DNA from: Acidobacteriaceae bacterium | GTDB taxonomy: Bacteria > Acidobacteriota > Terriglobia > Terriglobales > Acidobacteriaceae | DNA: 9,173 bases | Assembly: GCA_003165095.1 (NCBI GenBank) | Contig: PLSH01000173.1 | Location: 507 to 9,679, forward strand | Reading direction: 5' to 3' | Part shown: one piece after another, positions 6,940-9,173 of the stretch | How the letters are laid out: each line of letters opens with the position of its first letter | How positions within the stretch are numbered: the stretch's first letter is position 1 | The notes under the pieces: model-generated | The model's database searches: none | Told to the model about the DNA's origin: nothing | What the model saw: the letters and a program-made list of their open reading frames with translations, nothing else | Made by a program: the position numbers and the translations under genes

Positions 6940-8367
6940 ATGTCTGGGCAAACATCCACCTCCGCGAGCAGCGAAAATCTTCAGCGCCGGATCGGGCTGC
7001 GGTCCGCCGTGCTGTTCAACATGCTGGAGATGATCGGAGTTGGCCCTTTCATCACGCTGCCGCTGGTGATTGCCGCAGCTGGTTTCCGGCTCTCGGTGTG
7101 GGCATGGGTGCTGGGCGCAGTGATCGCCGTGGCCGACGGCCTGGTGTGGGCCGAGCTGGGCGCGGCTTTCCCCCGCGCAGGGGGCTCTTATGCATTTCTG
7201 CGCGAGATTTACGGCCCTGAAGGCGCGGGAAACTGGCTGAGCTTTCTTTACGTCTGGCAAGTCGGATTCACAGCGCCGCTCTCGATCGCCTCAGGGTGCA
7301 TCGGGCTCTCAAGTTTTCTGGCGTGGTTCTGGCCGGGACTGGAGAACGCGCCAGTGGCGGCGTGGCCGGCGCTGCATTATGGGAACTTTGTGGCAGCCGG
7401 GACATGCTTGCTGGTGACCGCGCTGCTTTATCGCAACCTGAGCTCGGTTTCGCGGCTGGCCTGGGTGTTGTTTGCGGGGGTGCTGGCGGCCATTGCGGGG
7501 GTGATTGTGTCCGGCTTTGCCCACGCATCGGCCACGGGAGGCTGGCACATGCCGGCCTCGCCGGCGCAGCCGCTGGCGCTGGCGCTGGGCGGGCTGGCCC
7601 AGGCCACGCTCATTACCACTTATGACTATTGGGGCTACTACAACATCTGTTTCCTGGGCAGCGAGGTGCGGCGTCCGGAGCGGACCATTCCGCGCGCCAT
7701 CCTGCTGAGTGTGTTGTTTGTCTCGGCGTTCTACGTGCTGATGAACCTGGCTGCGCTGCCGTCGCTGCGCGATGCCGCGGCACATGCCGGAAACCAGCTG
7801 GCCCAACTGCAACTGGTGGCGGAGATTGCCCAATCCGCATTCGGGCGATGGGCGGGCTACCTGATGGCAGCGCTGATTGTGTGGACCGCATTCGCGTCGG
7901 TATTCTCGCTGCTGCTGGGCTACTCGCGCGTGCCTTACGCGGCGGCGCGCGACGGAAATTACTTTCGTTTTCTGGCCGCGGTTCATCCCAAGCACGGCAT
8001 TCCGCACCGGTCTCTGGTGGCGCTGGGCGTGGTGGCATGCTGCTTCTGCTTTTTCTCGCTGGCGCAGGTGATCACGATGCTGGTCATCACGCGTATCCTG
8101 CTGCAGTTTTTCCTGCAACAGGCGGGCGTGATTCTGTTGAGAATTCAGCGGCCGGAGTTGAAACGGCCGTTCAGGATGCCGCTTTACCCGCTGCCTCCGC
8201 TGGCAGCCATGGCGGGGTTTGTGTTCCTGCTGGTCTACCGGGTTCACGCGCTGCGCGGATTGGTGGTTGCTGCAGTGATTGGAGTGAGCGGGACGGTTAT
8301 TTATCTGGTTCGGGCGCGGGGTTTGGGGGAGTGGCCTTTTGCGCGGCGGCCCGACGATATGAATTGA
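6940..8367 (+). CDS. APC-superfamily amino acid permease
   Basis: A 475-residue inner-membrane transporter, probably for an amino acid or related amine, with about 12 hydrophobic segments. Recognisable APC marks are the first-helix motif M-I-G-V-G-P-F-I (31-38), the broken helix that binds the substrate backbone; A-F-P-R-A-G-G-S-Y-A-F (76-86); the Y-D-Y-W-G-Y-Y-N segment (228-235) followed by L-G-S-E-V-R-R-P-E-R-T-I-P-R-A (239-253); and G-Y-S-R-V-P-Y-A-A-A-R-D-G (327-339) with H-P-K-H-G-I-P-H (349-356). These last two blocks resemble the LAT/L-type branch. The ATG at 6940 is the only plausible start: a TAA lies in frame at 6934 and the next Met (residue 28) would cut into the first helix. It diverges from the deacetylase and is followed after 153 bp by msrP. 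The substrate cannot be assigned. Confidence 0.92.
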   Translation: MSGQTSTSASSENLQRRIGLRSAVLFNMLEMIGVGPFITLPLVIAAAGFRLSVWAWVLGAVIAVADGLVWAELGAAFPRAGGSYAFLREIYGPEGAGNWLSFLYVWQVGFTAPLSIASGCIGLSSFLAWFWPGLENAPVAAWPALHYGNFVAAGTCLLVTALLYRNLSSVSRLAWVLFAGVLAAIAGVIVSGFAHASATGGWHMPASPAQPLALALGGLAQATLITTYDYWGYYNICFLGSEVRRPERTIPRAILLSVLFVSAFYVLMNLAALPSLRDAAAHAGNQLAQLQLVAEIAQSAFGRWAGYLMAALIVWTAFASVFSLLLGYSRVPYAAARDGNYFRFLAAVHPKHGIPHRSLVALGVVACCFCFFSLAQVITMLVITRILLQFFLQQAGVILLRIQRPELKRPFRMPLYPLPPLAAMAGFVFLLVYRVHALRGLVVAAVIGVSGTVIYLVRARGLGEWPFARRPDDMN

Positions 8368-8460
8368 GGTTTGTGCTGTCCATGCTTCCGAGTCGAGATA
8401 TGGGACGCCCGGATTCTTTTAGAAAACCAAAATTGACGCTGGCGCGTATATCCTGTGACG

Positions 8461-8470
8461 CAAGCGCTTG
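8461..8470. repeat. 10-bp perfect palindrome upstream of msrP
   Basis: CAAGCGCTTG is a perfect palindrome 51 bp before the msrP ATG, in the 153-bp gap after the permease. The same gap has two TGACGC copies (8434-8439 and 8456-8461) starting 22 bp apart, about two helical turns. Either could be an operator, but short repeats like these can arise by chance. I found no clear terminator for the permease and no convincing promoter for msrP in this gap. Confidence 0.3.
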
Positions 8471-8509
8471 TTCCCGTGTCTAATAAATGTAATCGTCACT
8501 TCCCTGTGC

Positions 8510-8513
8510 GAGG
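8510..8513 (+). promoter_or_regulatory. ribosome binding site of msrP
   Basis: GAGG at 8510-8513 sits 7 nt before the ATG at 8521, a normal Shine-Dalgarno match and distance. It supports this ATG as the start and, with it, a 25-residue stretch before the twin-arginine motif. Confidence 0.6.
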
Positions 8514-8520
8514 TCCTCAA

Positions 8521-9173
8521 ATGCTGATTGGCAAACCGCCCGATATTCCGTCATCCGAGATTACGTCAAAGGATGCATACCGCCAGTACCTCAATCGCCG
8601 GCGTTTTTTGCGCGGCGCGGCCGCAGCCGGAATCACGGCCCTGGCGGCCGATCGGGTTGGCCAGGTTTTCGAGCCTCGCACCGCGGTGCGTGCCGCAACC
8701 AAACTTCAGACCGTTCCCAGCCCTCTGACCACTACCGGCGAGCAACTGACGAGCCTGGAGGACATTACACACTACAACAACTTTTACGAGTTCGGCGTGG
8801 ACAAGGGCGATCCCGCCAAAAACGCGGGCGGCCTACCCACGCGGCCCTGGACCGTGAAAGTGGAAGGCAAGGTGAAAAAGCCGCTCACCTTCGACATTGA
8901 CGCGCTGCTGAAGCTGCGCCCGCTGGAAGACCGCGTCTACCGGCATCGTTGCGTTGAGGCGTGGAGCATGGTGATTCCCTGGGTCGGCTACTCGCTTTCG
9001 GAGTTCATCAAGCAGTGCGACCCGCTGCCGTCGGCGAATTATGTGCAGTTCCTCTCCTACTACGACCGGCACGTGGAAAAGTGGGGCGGCGAATCGACCA
9101 TCGACTGGCCGTACTCCGAGGGGCTGCGCATGGATGAGGCCATGAATCCGCTCACCCTGCTTACCTTTGGCCT
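8521..9173 (+). CDS. msrP: protein-methionine-sulfoxide reductase catalytic subunit MsrP, 3'-truncated
   Basis: MsrP (formerly YedY) is the periplasmic molybdopterin enzyme that reduces methionine sulfoxide in damaged envelope proteins, taking electrons from the membrane haem protein MsrQ. The 217 visible codons run off the right edge without a stop. A Tat signal is visible: R-R-R-F-L-R-G at 26-32 followed by an Ala-rich hydrophobic stretch, fitting folded export with the cofactor. Family blocks include Y-N-N-F-Y-E-F-G (85-92), D-P-A-K-N-A-G (98-104), P-W-T-V-K-V-E-G (109-116), R-C-V-E-A-W-S-M-V (143-151) whose Cys144 is the molybdenum ligand, and E-G-L-R-M-D-E-A-M (200-208) followed by P-L-T-L-L-T. 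By eye it aligns closely with E. coli MsrP (334 residues), so about a third of the gene is outside the window. GAGG lies 7 nt before the ATG. msrQ, usually the next gene, would be beyond the edge. Confidence 0.95.
   Translation, partial: MLIGKPPDIPSSEITSKDAYRQYLNRRRFLRGAAAAGITALAADRVGQVFEPRTAVRAATKLQTVPSPLTTTGEQLTSLEDITHYNNFYEFGVDKGDPAKNAGGLPTRPWTVKVEGKVKKPLTFDIDALLKLRPLEDRVYRHRCVEAWSMVIPWVGYSLSEFIKQCDPLPSANYVQFLSYYDRHVEKWGGESTIDWPYSEGLRMDEAMNPLTLLTFG

Noticed and set aside
6901..7260. A 120-residue N-terminal extension of the deacetylase
   Set aside because: It would overlap the divergent permease coding sequence and bury the signal peptide that begins at 6900.
7309..8247. A 312-codon open frame on the minus strand across the permease
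   Set aside because: Its product is dominated by Gln, Arg and His, a shadow of the Leu/Ala-rich membrane protein on the other strand.
8433..8452. TTGACG with TATATC as a promoter for msrP
   Set aside because: The spacer is only 8 nt, far too short for sigma-70.
7629..8483. A 284-codon open frame on the plus strand overlapping the permease end
   Set aside because: It is out of frame with the intact permease and has no domain; the permease's APC motifs run through the same bases.

Overview
The window looks like an ordinary chromosomal segment of a GC-rich Gram-negative bacterium, most likely an acidobacterium (Terriglobia/Acidobacteriaceae type). This rests on the style of the proteins: an S2 with a long Ala/Glu tail, a short EF-Ts, a porin-like outer-membrane protein with an N-terminal coiled coil ending in an F-R-Y-Y-x-P motif, and a very large secreted PIG-L deacetylase. 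The assignment comes from recognition, not from a search, and I put it at about 0.7.

Layout. (1) 1-1460, plus strand: the 3' part of rpsB (ribosomal protein S2) followed by tsf (EF-Ts), the conserved translation pair. The 142-nt spacer is rich in hairpins: a GNRA-capped stem, a strong intrinsic terminator/attenuator, and two mutually exclusive small hairpins beside the tsf ribosome binding site. (2) 1506-1547: a 13-bp hairpin flanked by A and T runs, which fits a bidirectional terminator between the convergent tsf and porin genes. (3) 1569-3707, minus strand: a 712-residue secreted coiled-coil plus beta-barrel porin. (4) 3708-4038: an AT-rich gap holding the porin's probable promoter and long leader, and an inverted repeat next to the end of the upstream gene. 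(5) 4039-6900, minus strand: a 953-residue secreted PIG-L/LmbE-type zinc deacetylase with added C-terminal domains. (6) 6940-8367, plus strand: an APC-superfamily amino acid transporter, divergent from the deacetylase with only 39 bp between the starts. (7) 8521 to the window end, plus strand: the 5' part of msrP, the Tat-exported molybdopterin methionine sulfoxide reductase.

How the parts relate. rpsB and tsf serve translation. The porin, the secreted deacetylase and MsrP act in the cell envelope, and the permease sits in the inner membrane. The divergent deacetylase/permease pair could be co-regulated (release of an amine-bearing product outside, uptake inside), but this is inference from position alone.

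I found no mobile element, CRISPR array, tRNA or rRNA, phage gene or clearly new system. The observations most worth checking are the regulatory-looking rpsB-tsf spacer, the domain make-up and divergent placement of the large PIG-L protein, and the AT-rich porin leader region.
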